A DNA stretch of 64,000 nt, taken from contig VICG01000016.1 of the NCBI GenBank assembly GCA_008692225.1, forward strand, positions 1,570,001 to 1,634,000. Direction: 5' to 3'. This document shows positions 1 to 10,288 of the stretch, one piece after another. The stretch's first letter is position 1, and each line of letters opens with the position of its first letter. The DNA comes from Monilinia fructicola. Its lineage: Eukaryota > Ascomycota > Leotiomycetes > Helotiales > Sclerotiniaceae. The notes under the pieces were generated by a model. The model saw nothing but the letters and a program-made list of their open reading frames with translations, was not told where the DNA came from and searched no databases. The position numbers and the translations under genes were made by a program.

Positions 1-993
1 ACCCTTTGTCGGTGGTATTGGCGGCTTCGCATCCGTCTTCGTCACCGCATCATTCGCATGTAAGAAAGGCTCCAACCCCTCACAACCCCCGAAGCTAACG
101 CCCTTCCAGACGGCGGCACAGAATCCATCGCGATAACTGCCGGGGAAACCAAGAACCCCACCAAGAACCTCCCCCGGGTCGTAAAGAACGTCTTCTGGCG
201 CATCCTCATCTTCTACATCCTCTCCGTCCTCCTCATCGGCCTCAACGTCCCCTACAACTACCCCAACCTCTCCAGCAAGAAAACCGCCACCTCCCCCTTC
301 ACCATCATATTCCAAATGGCCGGCGCTAAAGCCGCCGGATCCTTCATCAACGCCGTGATCCTCACCTCGGTCATCAGCGCGGGAAACCACGCTCTCTTCG
401 CCGGCACCCGTCTCCTCTACACCCTGTCCGTCGCCGGCCACGCCCCCCACTTCCTCGGCAAGCTCAACCGCAACCGCGTCCCCTGGGTCGCGGTCCTAGC
501 CACCAGCGCCATCAGCGGCCTCTGCTTTGGCGCGAGCTTCATCGGCGCCGGGCAGCTGTGGAGCTGGCTGCAGAATCTCGTGGGCGTCAGCAACCAGATT
601 GCGTGGATCTCGATCGGCGTGACGTCGATCCGGTTTCGGGGCGCGTTGGAGCGCCAGGGCAAGACGCACCTGCTGCCCTTTAGGAACTGGACGTACCCGT
701 GGGGCCCGTGGCTCTGCGTGCTGCTGAACGTGCTGATCGTGCTGGTGCAGGGGTGGAGCTCCTTCAGCCCGCGCTTCAGCGCCGTCGATTTCGTCAGCTA
801 TTACATCGAGTTGCCCATCATGGCCGTCATGTGGCTGGGCTGGAAGTGGCTGAAGGGGACGAAGGTCGTGAGTTATGAGGACATGGATCTGGTGACTGAT
901 GTGCATGTGATTGATGAAGCGGATCTCAAGGAGAGGGAGAGGGAGAAGACGGCGAGGGGGAAGGCGGAGGCGATCTTAAGATGGATCTTCTAG
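1..993 (+). CDS. Amino-acid permease, C-terminal part (5' end outside window)
   Basis: Plasma-membrane proton/amino-acid symporter of the fungal AAP (YAT) family. The gene is cut by the window edge. An upstream exon (bases 2-59) reads to FVTASFA, a 50-bp intron (60-109, GTAAGA donor, GCTAACG branch site, CCAG acceptor) follows, and exon 110-993 opens with GGTESIAITAGET, the conserved segment typical of this family. About 313 residues remain, with hydrophobic segments at FYILSVLLIGL, FINAVILTSVIS, VAVLATSAISGLC, LCVLLNVLIVLVQ and IELPIMAVMWLGW, then a charged cytoplasmic tail ending in LRWIF. The reading frame is intact. Codons are strongly C/G-ending and the intron is GC-rich too, unlike most genes further in. 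Substrate cannot be told from this part. Confidence 0.9.
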
Positions 994-1772
994 GGAAGTG
1001 GTTGAGAAGCTAGACTTACTATCGAGAGTGAGCAATCATGCTTTTGCGTTTGCGTGTATATCTGTCAATGTGCATCTAATATGAATTATGCATTCGCATC
1101 TTCGAACCCGGCAAAGGGGCTGGGAAATTAAGAGCGCACACTCATCACCCAGCACCTCATCTGGGGTTTGGGGAACGCAAAACTCCTATCTGCTGGAGAT
1201 TGAAACGTGATGCAAAGGAAAGTCTTCTGAAGTTTGAGGCATGCAACGGTTGACACTTTACGTATCAGAGACGAAGAAGTGATTCCAATGAAGCAAGCCA
1301 TCTAGGGCTTTAGGAGTAAGCGATCTCCCTTTCCCCAAAAGATGGATCCATCCTCGACTCGAGCAAAAAATGCACTCGCACATTCGCATTCCAAGAAAGC
1401 CCAAACCCATCCCGAATCACACACACACACACACACACTGCAGACACAATCAAAAAACCCAACACGAGACCATTTCGTGAAAATAATGAATTTTCTTTTC
1501 TAAAAAATAATACTACCATGAATAATATTATACATTTGAATTCCACCAGTCCATCGCAGTATTATGCCATCTAAAGGGTTTGAGTAAAGGAGCGACGAGA
1601 AAACGTCCGGAGACATTAGTATTAAAAAAAAAGACCCCCACTTCACACTCGCTTCTTAGCGCTCGCGTCTCCCTCCGCCGTTGTGTTTCTATCCCCCGTG
1701 CCAAAGTGGCGCGCCTCTCGCGGCGCTCTCTCGTTCTGAACTCCCGGTAGCGCAGACTCGTGCCGTCGTCGC
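994..1772. other. Intergenic, permease / secreted protein (convergent)
   Basis: This is the shared 3' region of two convergent genes. It holds a short CA microsatellite and A-runs that may belong to the 3' UTRs. I see no coding frame with splice support. Confidence 0.5.
1418..1438. repeat. (CA)n microsatellite
   Basis: About ten CA units in an uninterrupted run between the permease and the secreted-protein gene. Confidence 0.9.
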
Positions 1773-3024
1773 TTAGTTGGCGAGGCTGTAGGAGTAAGAG
1801 CGGGAACAAGTCCACTTGTCGGATCCTTGTTGGCCGGGCTCGTAGGTAGCTTGGGCGCTACCGTATGATTGGGTGAACAGGGAGCAGTACGTGCCCATTG
1901 GCTTTCCGTTCTTCTCCAGCATGTACGAGTTGAAGAACTTGCATTGGTAAGGAGCATAGTTTGTCATCTTGTAGATGGCTTGCATCCAAGACGAGACGAG
2001 GGAAAGATTCTTCTTGTTCTGGGCAACGGCATACCCGGCACAGAGAGCGGGGTTGTATGGGCCGGGGAAGAAAGATTGTCCCAAGCAGGTGGATGGGTGA
2101 GAGTGGCCCTTGGTTCCTCCACCGCACTGTTGGGGTGGTTGCCAACCGGGTTGGGCTGGAGGAGTGACTTCCTTCTCGTAACCGTTTGAGCCGGTGATGA
2201 CGACTTGGAAGCCATCACGCCATTGACCATTGTTGGTAGCGGAAGAAGAATCGACGCCAGATCCCCAAAGAGTGCACTTGTAGTTGGTGATGGAGGCTGG
2301 GTTGGAGCAAGAATCAGATGGGTTGACAGATGGATCACGTTCCACGTAGATGTTGAAACCAGTGCAAAGATCAGTCTTATCGCAAAGAGCACCGCACTGG
2401 GCAACGTCGTAGCTGGTGAAGGTAGTGAGTCCAAGATAAGTGTTGGCGGTTACTGCGGCATTAAGATCGACGAAGGTTTGAGTATAGCTGGAAGGAGTAA
2501 CGGCATTCTTGGCCTCGGAGTGAAACTCAGAATAGGCGAGGAAAGCATCAACAGTATCTGGTTGAACCTTTGGTCCATAACCATCTGGTTGAGTAGCACA
2601 TGGAGTGCTGACATAAGGGGTAGTTGCTGGTGGCGCAACGGTAGCAGAAGCAGTGGCACTGCTAGTAGCTACGGCTGCAGTGGTTGAGGTAGTGCAGATG
2701 GAGGTAGAAGAGCTTGAAGCTCCATACTTACCTCCATATCCACCTCCATACCCACCGGATCCACCTCCCCAGCTCCATCCGTTACGCTTAGCGTTCTGAG
2801 GGGCTGTTGCTAAAAGCTGTAGCAAGAGCAGTTGCTTTAGCAGCTCCTAGAGCGGAAGCAGAAACATTGTTGATAGAAACAGATTCCTTGGTGGCAGTAG
2901 GAGCTGGTCCAGTTGCAGCTGGAGGAGGAGCGGCATAGATTGCGGCGAAATCAATGTTTTGAGGGGCTGGAGTAGCAGCGACAAAAGCGGCAAAGCCTGC
3001 AACAAGGAGTGCTTGATGATGCAT
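1773..3024 (-). CDS. Secreted cysteine-containing protein, one frame break
   Basis: Probable extracellular or cell-wall protein of about 416 residues. It starts MHHQALLVAGFAAFVAATPA, a classical signal peptide ending near residue 18, then an Ala/Pro/Thr-rich stretch, a dibasic NAKRNG site where a pro-segment could be cut, a Gly/Tyr-rich stretch (SGGYGGGYGGKYG), a Ser/Thr-rich linker, and two related cysteine-containing modules (around CGALCDKTDLCTGFNIY and CAGYAVAQNKK...YQCKFFNSYML). The layout matches a widespread fungal secreted family of unknown role. The signal-peptide frame ends at 2788 while the main frame opens at 2825, so a one-base shift is needed; removing one base of the T/A run at about 2811-2815 gives a continuous ALATA-ATAPQNAKR reading. 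A 64-nt GT-AG intron is an alternative but has poor signals. A TATA-like element lies about 120 bp upstream. Confidence 0.75.
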
Positions 3025-5986
3025 TTTAAAAGAATGAATGCGATGTGGTTAAAAGAATGAATAGAGAATGGAGAAGAGAGAATGGAGAATGATTGTGATG
3101 GTTGGATGATGAGAAAAAGAAACTGATGAGAATATGCAACCTAAATATATGATTTTTTGAAGTATGGAAAGGAACCTCGAGCAGCCAAAGTGGCAGACTA
3201 ATGCAGGTAACGTGGGGGCTTCGGAGGAATAGGCATAGCTTTGGTCGGTTTCACTTGACCTTGACCTTTACCCTGAGCACTGAGATGAGCATCATGGAGA
3301 AAGGCTCTCGAGACTTGAGTGACTACTCTCGGGTAACTATTCCATAGTAGAACTTGGAACTCATGATGTCGACTAAAAAATTAAGTTTTTGGCCAAATAA
3401 TACAAATAATACCGCGTCCAACGAGGGTGTTCGTTTTCTAGTCACTTTAGTCCCTTAAATTCCTGTGCATTTACCCCGATCTTGTTAAGTTGCCAAGCCA
3501 TAAATCTCTGCACAACATCAAATCATGTATAATTCAATCTCAGATAGCCGAATAGTAAACTGTAGGTGATAAAAATGATAAAGACGCTTTGAGCAATAAG
3601 TGCTCTTGCTAATGATCAAAACGATATTGACGACAGGTTAATCCCGATATACCCTGGAAGATACCCGCTGCTTTGATCTTCTTTAATGCAGGTACTAGAA
3701 CAATTTCATGTGGATCAATATTCACATTCGGACGAGAAGCATGACTAGCTTGTTGAAATAAGCTCTTTTAGAACGCTCAATTTGCCTCCTCGGGTATTTT
3801 AGTGCTACTCTATGATGAAAGTATGGTCAATGCAGCTTAGTGCACGGGACAATCTTTGTAGCCGTGCCATGGCAAGCTAAAGTTGACCTAAAGTATCCTA
3901 TATCAATAATGTAACCCATTTGTTTGTTTTTATGTGATTGGATTGTTGGAAATTAACAAATCCCGTATTCGAGAGTCGCTTTGATGAAAATGAGACTCTG
4001 GATTGTTGGCGATATCTCAACACGGGTAGAAAGGCCCATGTATGCACACCTAAGACTGATCAATGAAGGGTCCTGTAGTGTGTGCAATCTCTATTTTTGG
4101 TAGATATAAATCGGATGATAATATAGCGTAAATGTCCTGCTGCCGGTTCCTGACTAAAATTGTAGTTTGTAGCAGAAATATGGAGCAACGAGATGTAATC
4201 ATGTAGATCATCCGATTGATTGATCTTCGTTGAACCTGTTGTTCAAATTAGGCTCAGATAATGACAGCGTTCGGCATCATAGACCGAAAAAGGAGGAAGG
4301 CTGTGAGAAATGCATTCAAGTTCTCAATTTCATGATTCACGGAAATCCGGCAAAATTGCTTTGACAACATACTTGAAGCCATAGAATACAGAAGAAATCA
4401 TACTATTGATGGGATGAACTTTGAATATAATCGAATTTGTGTACATTATTGAATATTTCCTGACCTTTAAGATCATTGGCCTTAGTAACAGGTGCGAGTA
4501 TTTTGCTTGCCAGGATAATTCTTCAAGTTCAGCTGAATTTTTAGCTCGGAGATACCGGAGCTACCACCTTACTGTAGTAATAAGAAATCAAATACTTTGG
4601 GGAACGGAAGTATCCTGAGCCACTAAAAATCCACAGTAATAAATAGGTGGTCAAGGGCCACCTGGGCATACTTGAATACGGAAAACATCGTGGGAAAAGG
4701 TTGCTAGTATCCCATAGGCCTTGTGTAGTTAAATGTGAAACCCATCTAGAATATTCCTGACAAACTCTTGCTGTCGTTGTTGTCATGGCTGTAAAGAATT
4801 AAACTTTTGAGTGGAAATTGTTGCAGTTCGAGCCCATAATAATAAGTCGGTTCAATCGGAATCATAGTACACTATGAATGAACTTCGCCGTTAGTATACA
4901 ATTTCGAAAATTTCTAGCTGAAAGTATAAACTCCGTCTAAGTGAGCTACCATCTGTGAAGATTGTTACAAATCAATAAATTTCATTTCGTGCGTCTCGTC
5001 CCTTTTCAAAGCCTTCCTCTTCATTTTATGTTTCCATCTCGATCGGGATCGACAGCGGGGTTCCGAGGTTGTTACTTGTTGATCACTGATTACTACAATC
5101 AATGATCATTCACTAGCTACTCGAGTATCAACGACATCAAAGCTTAAAAGAGTCGATGATAGTCTCGAGCTCCAAATGACGTCCAAATGCAATAACCTCG
5201 GGAATTGAAATTTGAAAGCATCAACCCTTTTTGACCTTTGATGATGCCCCAAGGCCGGAAACATCCTCGACGCGACAAATCTTTAGGACACTTGTAAACT
5301 TGGAAGACTTGACTCGTACCTCACTCTGACCACGATACGGAGATTTCTTTCTACCTCTTTACTCCGACAGTGGAGTTAGATTCTGCGCCGTCCCTTTGTG
5401 GTCCCTTTGTCCAAGGATGGACGTTCCCACAACCGTGGGTTCGTATTTTGTGATGCTGTTGGTAGGGTCTCAGAAATCTTAAATCCCCTTGCTGGAGAAT
5501 CCTTGATGAACATCAAGACTAAACTCCATTTGGTGTAGCTTATGGCATTGACACGTGATCGTCTAACCTTTATTCAAACACCGCACTTCCGATTCAGCTA
5601 ACGTCCAGGGCTATATCAAATTCATCCAGACGTAACTTCAGATTCCCGAGGTCTTTTTGATTTGGAATCATATTTCTTCTTATGTCGGTTGTTGAGATTC
5701 CCGAGGTCATTGTAGTTGGCGACAACTCACTTTGTGGTCCATCGGAATACTAAAATGCAAAATCAATCATGACAGCAGAGATGTTCACCGAAGCTTTTCA
5801 TAATATCCATGAGTATCATCAACCATTATTATTATTGACTGGAAGATTTAACCAATGCAAAGCACACGCCGAAATTCCCTACATTCAACTCATTCTCATA
5901 TCTTACATCCTGACAATATTCAGCCCTCATCTGACGGAGATATACTACCAACATTTCCCACGAACACAACTAGAACGGCACAGTAT
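3025..5986. other. Long intergenic region, no supported gene
   Basis: Nearly 3 kb without a convincing coding frame on either strand; the few ORFs of 65-139 codons lack splice or composition support. Two copies of GATTCCCGAGGTC occur at about 5641 and 5697. The left part is the promoter region of the secreted-protein gene and the right end the 3' flank of the DUF6594 gene. Confidence 0.5.
3142..3150 (-). promoter_or_regulatory. TATA-like element for the secreted-protein gene
   Basis: Read on the minus strand this is ATATATTTA, about 120 bp upstream of the ATG at 3024, in a purine-rich leader. The position suits a core promoter; not tested. Confidence 0.4.
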
Positions 5987-7288
5987 CTACACATTATTAG
6001 CTTGTGAATTAAACGATCGCTGGAGTATAACATACGCAGCTGCTGCGGCTAGAACTTCGTGTCGCTTAGCCCTGGTGAAAAGCGATATGACGGCGGAAAA
6101 GACAAAGGTAAAGACGAGAAGAACAGCAACAATGACACCGATGGCAGAGCTTGATGTTGAGATGTGGCTCAGGTACCAAAGAATATAAACTGGGATGATG
6201 AGGAGTCCCAGAACCGTGGTGAGAAGAACTGCAGATGCCACTGCATTCACTCGGTCAGGATTGGATAGAAAAATATTCGTGGTGTTAGGGTCCGTTCTCT
6301 GTTGGATTTCCTAAATTATGGGTGCATCAGCATATGCATCTCTTTCTAACAACGGTTGAACGAACTGTAGTACAGAATATATACTATAAACAGTTGTCAG
6401 CAACGTTCATGTAATGGATGAATGGTATCGCTCACTCGCGTCAAGCGGCATGGAAAGTTCTGCGGTATCTTTTCTACAACTGTATCCAACCAAGTGTTAT
6501 CTCTGCTGGGTTTGAGAGTGATAAGATCCTCTTTTGAAGGATCCATTCTTGCTCATCGGTACACAGAGGGGCTTTTCGATCGAAGTAATCTTTTAATCGT
6601 AGATGATCGCCTGTCATAGGCCTATCAAAGTTTGCCAGGGTTCGCGCATACGTCAGAAGCTGAACTGAGTGGTGTAGCAATTATTAAATAGGTATTTCTC
6701 AAGAACGGAACCAAACTCACCGTATTCTTTGTACTTTTCTTCTATCAACAAGAGAACATCTCTATGGTCATTACACTCGGCGTTGCAGATATCACGAGAA
6801 CGAAGTCTTGCGGGCCATCTCTGCGCATAAACTTTATCTATGTGATTCAGTTGGGACTCCAACTCTCGCAGTTCATCTTGTTTATTGAGTAGAATGCGTG
6901 CTTGCAAATGACCGAAGCGTCGATAAAGCATGAATTGTTCATCACTATCTATGACCGCCGCGAGCTGTGGATAACCCTCGGGATATAATTCAACTGGATT
7001 TGTGTTAGTGTCGGTTCAAGTCATCGAGATTTCTTCCTTTCACTCACTTATAGGAATGATACGATCCTTTACTTGTTTCCTATTCTTGATCCCGCGCAGA
7101 TACTGTAGGATGTGTTCAGTTTTATTATCCGGTAAAGATCGCTTGAATTGTTCATCGGTGATGCCATCGGGCCTGATCGGTTGTAGAGTTACACTGTCGA
7201 GGAAAGTATTTATTACTACATCATGAACTTCATGTTCTCCTTTCTCCATCGAATTTTCATCGACGTTAAGGGGAAGCGGGGTATTCAT
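5987..7288 (-). CDS. DUF6594 membrane protein, one frame break
   Basis: Member of the fungal DUF6594 family (function unknown), about 365 residues in five exons. Introns on the minus strand: 7047-6994 (GTGAGT, CACTAACAC branch site), 6720-6665, 6435-6384 (GCTGAC branch site) and 6353-6311 (weak GTTGTT donor). The family order is visible: YPEGYPQLAAVIDSDEQFM near residue 85, a helical middle (RILLNKQDELRELESQLNHI), then a C-terminal membrane part with VLLTTVLGLLIIPVYILWYL and a second hydrophobic segment IGVIVAVLLVFTFVFSAVIS, ending SQANNV. In exon 3 the frame changes at about 6529-6535: ...QEWILQK is followed in another frame by EDLITLKPSRDNTWLDTV, the expected family continuation. One missing base there (after an A4 run) explains it, and the spliced length is then a multiple of three. 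The extreme N-terminus is charged and poorly conserved. Confidence 0.85.
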
Positions 7289-7638
7289 GGTGTATAATTT
7301 GGGTTTGAGACTTGGTTTTCAGGCTTGGTGTCGAGGCTTGATGTTGAGACTTGGTTTGTAGTTTGTGGACTTGGCTAATAAATAGACTGAAGCATGGGGA
7401 GGGAGGATGGATATTCGAGTCACTGTTATATGCTAGTCACCACAATGCGGCTGTGATGAGTCAAGAGCAAACATTGGCCTCGCACAAATGAGGCTGGGTG
7501 CATGATTCTTCGACATCATCACAAAATGAATATCCAATCATTTTATTGCCAAACCCGACCCGGATAATTGCATCACTGCATCACTGCATCTTACAAACTC
7601 AACGATTCTCCATTGATGTGTTTGCCTAACTAAACTAG
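7289..7638. other. Intergenic between DUF6594 gene and small Tudor/SH3-like gene
   Basis: Contains the DUF6594 promoter on the minus side and the 3' flank of the next minus-strand gene. It has short near-repeats of GGCTTGG/GAGACTTGG at 7310-7365. No gene seen. Confidence 0.4.
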
Positions 7639-8012
7639 CTATGCATCATTCTCACTTCTCGCCGCCAAGTCTTGCTCTGCCACATTCTTCTCAAAGACAA
7701 TTTTAGTCGATGTTCGATACTTGATATGATAGGCGTGCCAGACGTGTCTATACCTCTTTCCCGTTTCCAGACCATCTACCAAGAAAGGTCCTGCAGTTAC
7801 AGTTGCTGGGATTCGTCTAGGATAGTTTTCCTGACTATACCAGACACGAGATCCGGCGTGGAATTTAGCATGTGGAATGCGCGGATTCTAGACTTAGTAA
7901 GTCACGTGGTAAATCAATAATCTGAGGAAGATGTTACACTAGCGGTATTTCTCGCATTGTAAGCAGCCAAGTTTGCTGGGCCAGTCTCTAGGTTATTCAT
8001 TGGATTGCTCAT
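7639..8012 (-). CDS. Small Tudor/SH3-like beta-barrel protein (paralog A)
   Basis: Predicted 107-residue protein from two exons, 8012-7938 (25 codons) and 7887-7639, joined across a 50-bp phase-0 intron (GTAACA donor, TTACTAAG branch region, TCTAG acceptor). Exon 2 begins NPRIPHAKFHAGSRVWYSQE and ends ...IVFEKNVAEQDLAARSENDA. The pattern F-x-x-G-x-R-V-W, a middle strand (ATVTAGPFLVDG), a tyrosine-rich strand (HAYHIKYR) and a final acidic V-x-E-x-x-L helix suggests a small SH3/Tudor-like barrel of the kind seen in short fungal stress or virulence-associated proteins. Function unknown. It is built like the gene at 9260-9774: same exon-1 length, same intron phase, same motif after the intron. 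No frame break. Confidence 0.65.
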
Positions 8013-9259
8013 AGTTGAACTTCCCATCCTACAGTCTAGTGACGTTTAATAGGGTGTATGCTTCCTTGGACTGAAGACTAAACGAAAGTTACCAAGAAAA
8101 GTACTTGTCTGGAAATGAATCTCCGGCCACTTCTTCTGTTTAGGCTCAGTAACTGAACTGGCAATTGAATAGATGTGCTTAGCCGGTAGGATAGTTTTGA
8201 AATTGGTTGTCTCAATATGACTTGAGCAGCCAAAGCTCGGGAGAGCTGTATGTTTAAATGTAGCTTGGACGATTGAGGATTGTAGAACTTAGATGTCTGA
8301 TAGTGATTGAATAGTGAGGAAGTTTTGATTTCAGTGTCTTGCCCTTGTTCTTATAGATGGCCATGACAGCGAAAATGCCATGGAGTTTTGTTTCCTTATA
8401 GTTTGACTCCTCATCTATGTTTGCGAAAGGATTACGAACAGCATTATGTGAATGAGCATGAATGTAATCAATTATACGAGAAATAGAAGTCATTCATCTT
8501 GGAATAACCACAGATGAATGACTCCCGCCGGAATGTTTGAGGCACAATCTTTTGATAGCGAGGAACCTGTTCTTGAATCTTCTTAATATGGCACATTTTA
8601 GACTGGAAAGAACCAAAGGCTTTCAATAATATTCTATCTGTAGTCTGCCTACCTTCCATTGATCCCGTCAACGAATTTGCGTCTCACCTGTTCGAAGCGA
8701 TTACACTACTTACACTCAATCGTCTTATTCTTCTCACTGCTGGTGAATCTCATTTTTAGGTGTTTTTAAAATGATTGCTACCAGAAGTTTGCTCCCAATG
8801 CCTAATCCGAGTCATCGCTATTCACCACTCTTCCGTCTCGCTAAACCCCTATAACCACAGATGACTGACTACTTACCCCCCAAACATATCATCAAAGTTT
8901 GCAGCAATTCACTCAACAAATTTGGTGGAAAGCAACCCGAGCCCATACCCTCTCTGCATCTGAAGTCATAATTACAAAAACATTGGAATCGTTCCAGATA
9001 TTTAATCATCCTATCGTCTATCTTATCCCGTTAATGAATCATCCATGTTTGTAATTTCACAGATGAATCAGAAATTTCTTGATAAATACGTCCTGGCAAT
9101 CATGAATATTGCCGCAAAGCTACAAACACATCACACACCATAAACGCAGAAGGAAAGTCTATATAAGAGCCGAGGAACCCACCATGCTCCCACTGAAAAA
9201 CAAAACACAGAGAGACATTCCCACATATCCACATCCGTCCCGATCAACCACAAATCACA
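8013..9259. other. Intergenic between the two divergent small paralogs
   Basis: Shared upstream region of the minus gene starting at 8012 and the plus gene starting at 9260. It contains ORFs of 67 and 79 codons on the minus strand with no recognisable domain. A TATA box for the plus gene sits near its right end. Confidence 0.45.
9160..9167 (+). promoter_or_regulatory. TATA box upstream of paralog B
   Basis: TATATAAG lies 100 bp before the ATG at 9260. It argues that translation starts at 9260 and not at the earlier in-frame ATG at 9109, which lies upstream of this element. Confidence 0.6.
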
Positions 9260-9774
9260 ATGTCCCGCTCAAACCAAATTCCGCTCATGGGCAACTGCTG
9301 TTCCGCAGAAGACAATACATCTGTTCTCCCACCCGTACATCTTCCATCTCTATTCCATCCCATCCCATCCCATCTCATCCTATCCTCATCCGAACCCCAA
9401 CCCGACTAACCCGAAGCCAGGATCCCAAAACCTCCACTTTCAAGAAAGGCACTCGTGTACACTGGACCGGCCTGGGAGAACTACGCGCGCACCCCACCAC
9501 GCAAAATACAGCTCTTGCGCCCCGACCCGCCGCGGAAGCTACAACGACGATAGCAGTGCTCGACGGTTCGAACGACGGGATTGGAGCCGCTCCTGTGGAG
9601 AGTGGCAGTCGGGTTCTCGTGACGGTATTGTCAAAGCGGACGAAAGAGACTATTACACCTTCGGATGTGGAAGGGGATGGGAATTTTGGGTCTCGGTATT
9701 ATTATTGGATAGAGTTGGACGGCGGGCCGAAGAAGAAGGTTGGAGAGGGGGAGTTGAGTAGCGTGCTTAGGTAG
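9260..9774 (+). CDS. Small Tudor/SH3-like beta-barrel protein (paralog B)
   Basis: Predicted 142-residue protein from exons 9260-9334 (25 codons) and 9421-9774 with an 86-bp phase-0 intron (GTACAT donor, CGACTAACC branch site, CCAG acceptor). The N-terminus MSRSNQIPLMGNCCSAED carries a Cys pair that could be lipid-modified. Exon 2 begins DPKTSTFKKGTRVHW and ends with YYYWIELDGGPKKKVGEGEL. The F-x-x-G-x-R-V, V-L-V-T-V, Y-Y-W-I and final V-x-E-x-E-L blocks match paralog A in order and fit a small SH3/Tudor-like barrel, with an insertion rich in Ala/Thr between the first strands. Reading straight through from 9109 gives a longer frame but translates the CATCC-repeat intron. Role unknown; the TATA-type promoter suggests induced expression. 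Confidence 0.65.
9354..9400 (+). repeat. CATCC repeat inside the intron of paralog B
   Basis: Imperfect tandem CATCC/CATCT units fill most of the 86-bp intron. Their presence supports this segment being non-coding. Confidence 0.7.
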
Positions 9775-10288
9775 AGGAATGTGGAGGGAGAGTTGTGGTG
9801 AGTGGGATGGATGGTGGTTCATTGAGTCTTGCGCAGTGTGTGAACTTACTGGGTGGGTTGGTTAGCTTTGGAAGGATGGTTGTTGAGACTCATGAAGATC
9901 AAGAATCCCAAGGGTGACCGCTTGCTTTTCCAGTAATACAAACATGGAGTCTTTACCAAATCAAAATATAGCAAAAAACAGAAACAAGAACCTGTACAAG
10001 TGAAACATACAACTCAAGTCATGGTTATATGAGTGGAGTATAATACAGTTTGTGTGTCTCCCATTTTGGGTAGTATGCTACCTATAACAAGCCAATAGAT
10101 GGCCGTCGATAATAATTATCCCATCTATCTCTCTACTACATGCCCAGGTGGTAAATATAACCCCAAAAAGAGTTCCTCGATAGTCTTCCCACTTTCAAAT
10201 GCAAGTACTCTATAGATGTCTCGAAGATAAAGAGACCAGAGTTTGATATTCATACATTTCTTTCCACCCGTTTTTCCACCTATGCATT
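9775..10288. other. Intergenic, convergent 3' ends
   Basis: 3' flanks of paralog B and of the ABC transporter gene. Nothing else recognised. Confidence 0.5.

Noticed and set aside
496..906. 136-codon minus-strand ORF
   Set aside because: Antisense shadow of the permease, caused by its GC-rich third positions; His/Ala/Arg-rich with no domain.
1964..2687. Overlapping ORFs on both strands
   Set aside because: Shadows of the secreted-protein gene, whose signal peptide and cysteine modules define the coding frame.
8254..8671. Two minus-strand ORFs of 79 and 67 codons
   Set aside because: No splice continuity, domain or similarity to the adjacent small paralogs.
9109..9259. N-terminal extension of the gene at 9260
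   Set aside because: Lies upstream of or around the TATA box; the later ATG gives the same structure as the paralog.
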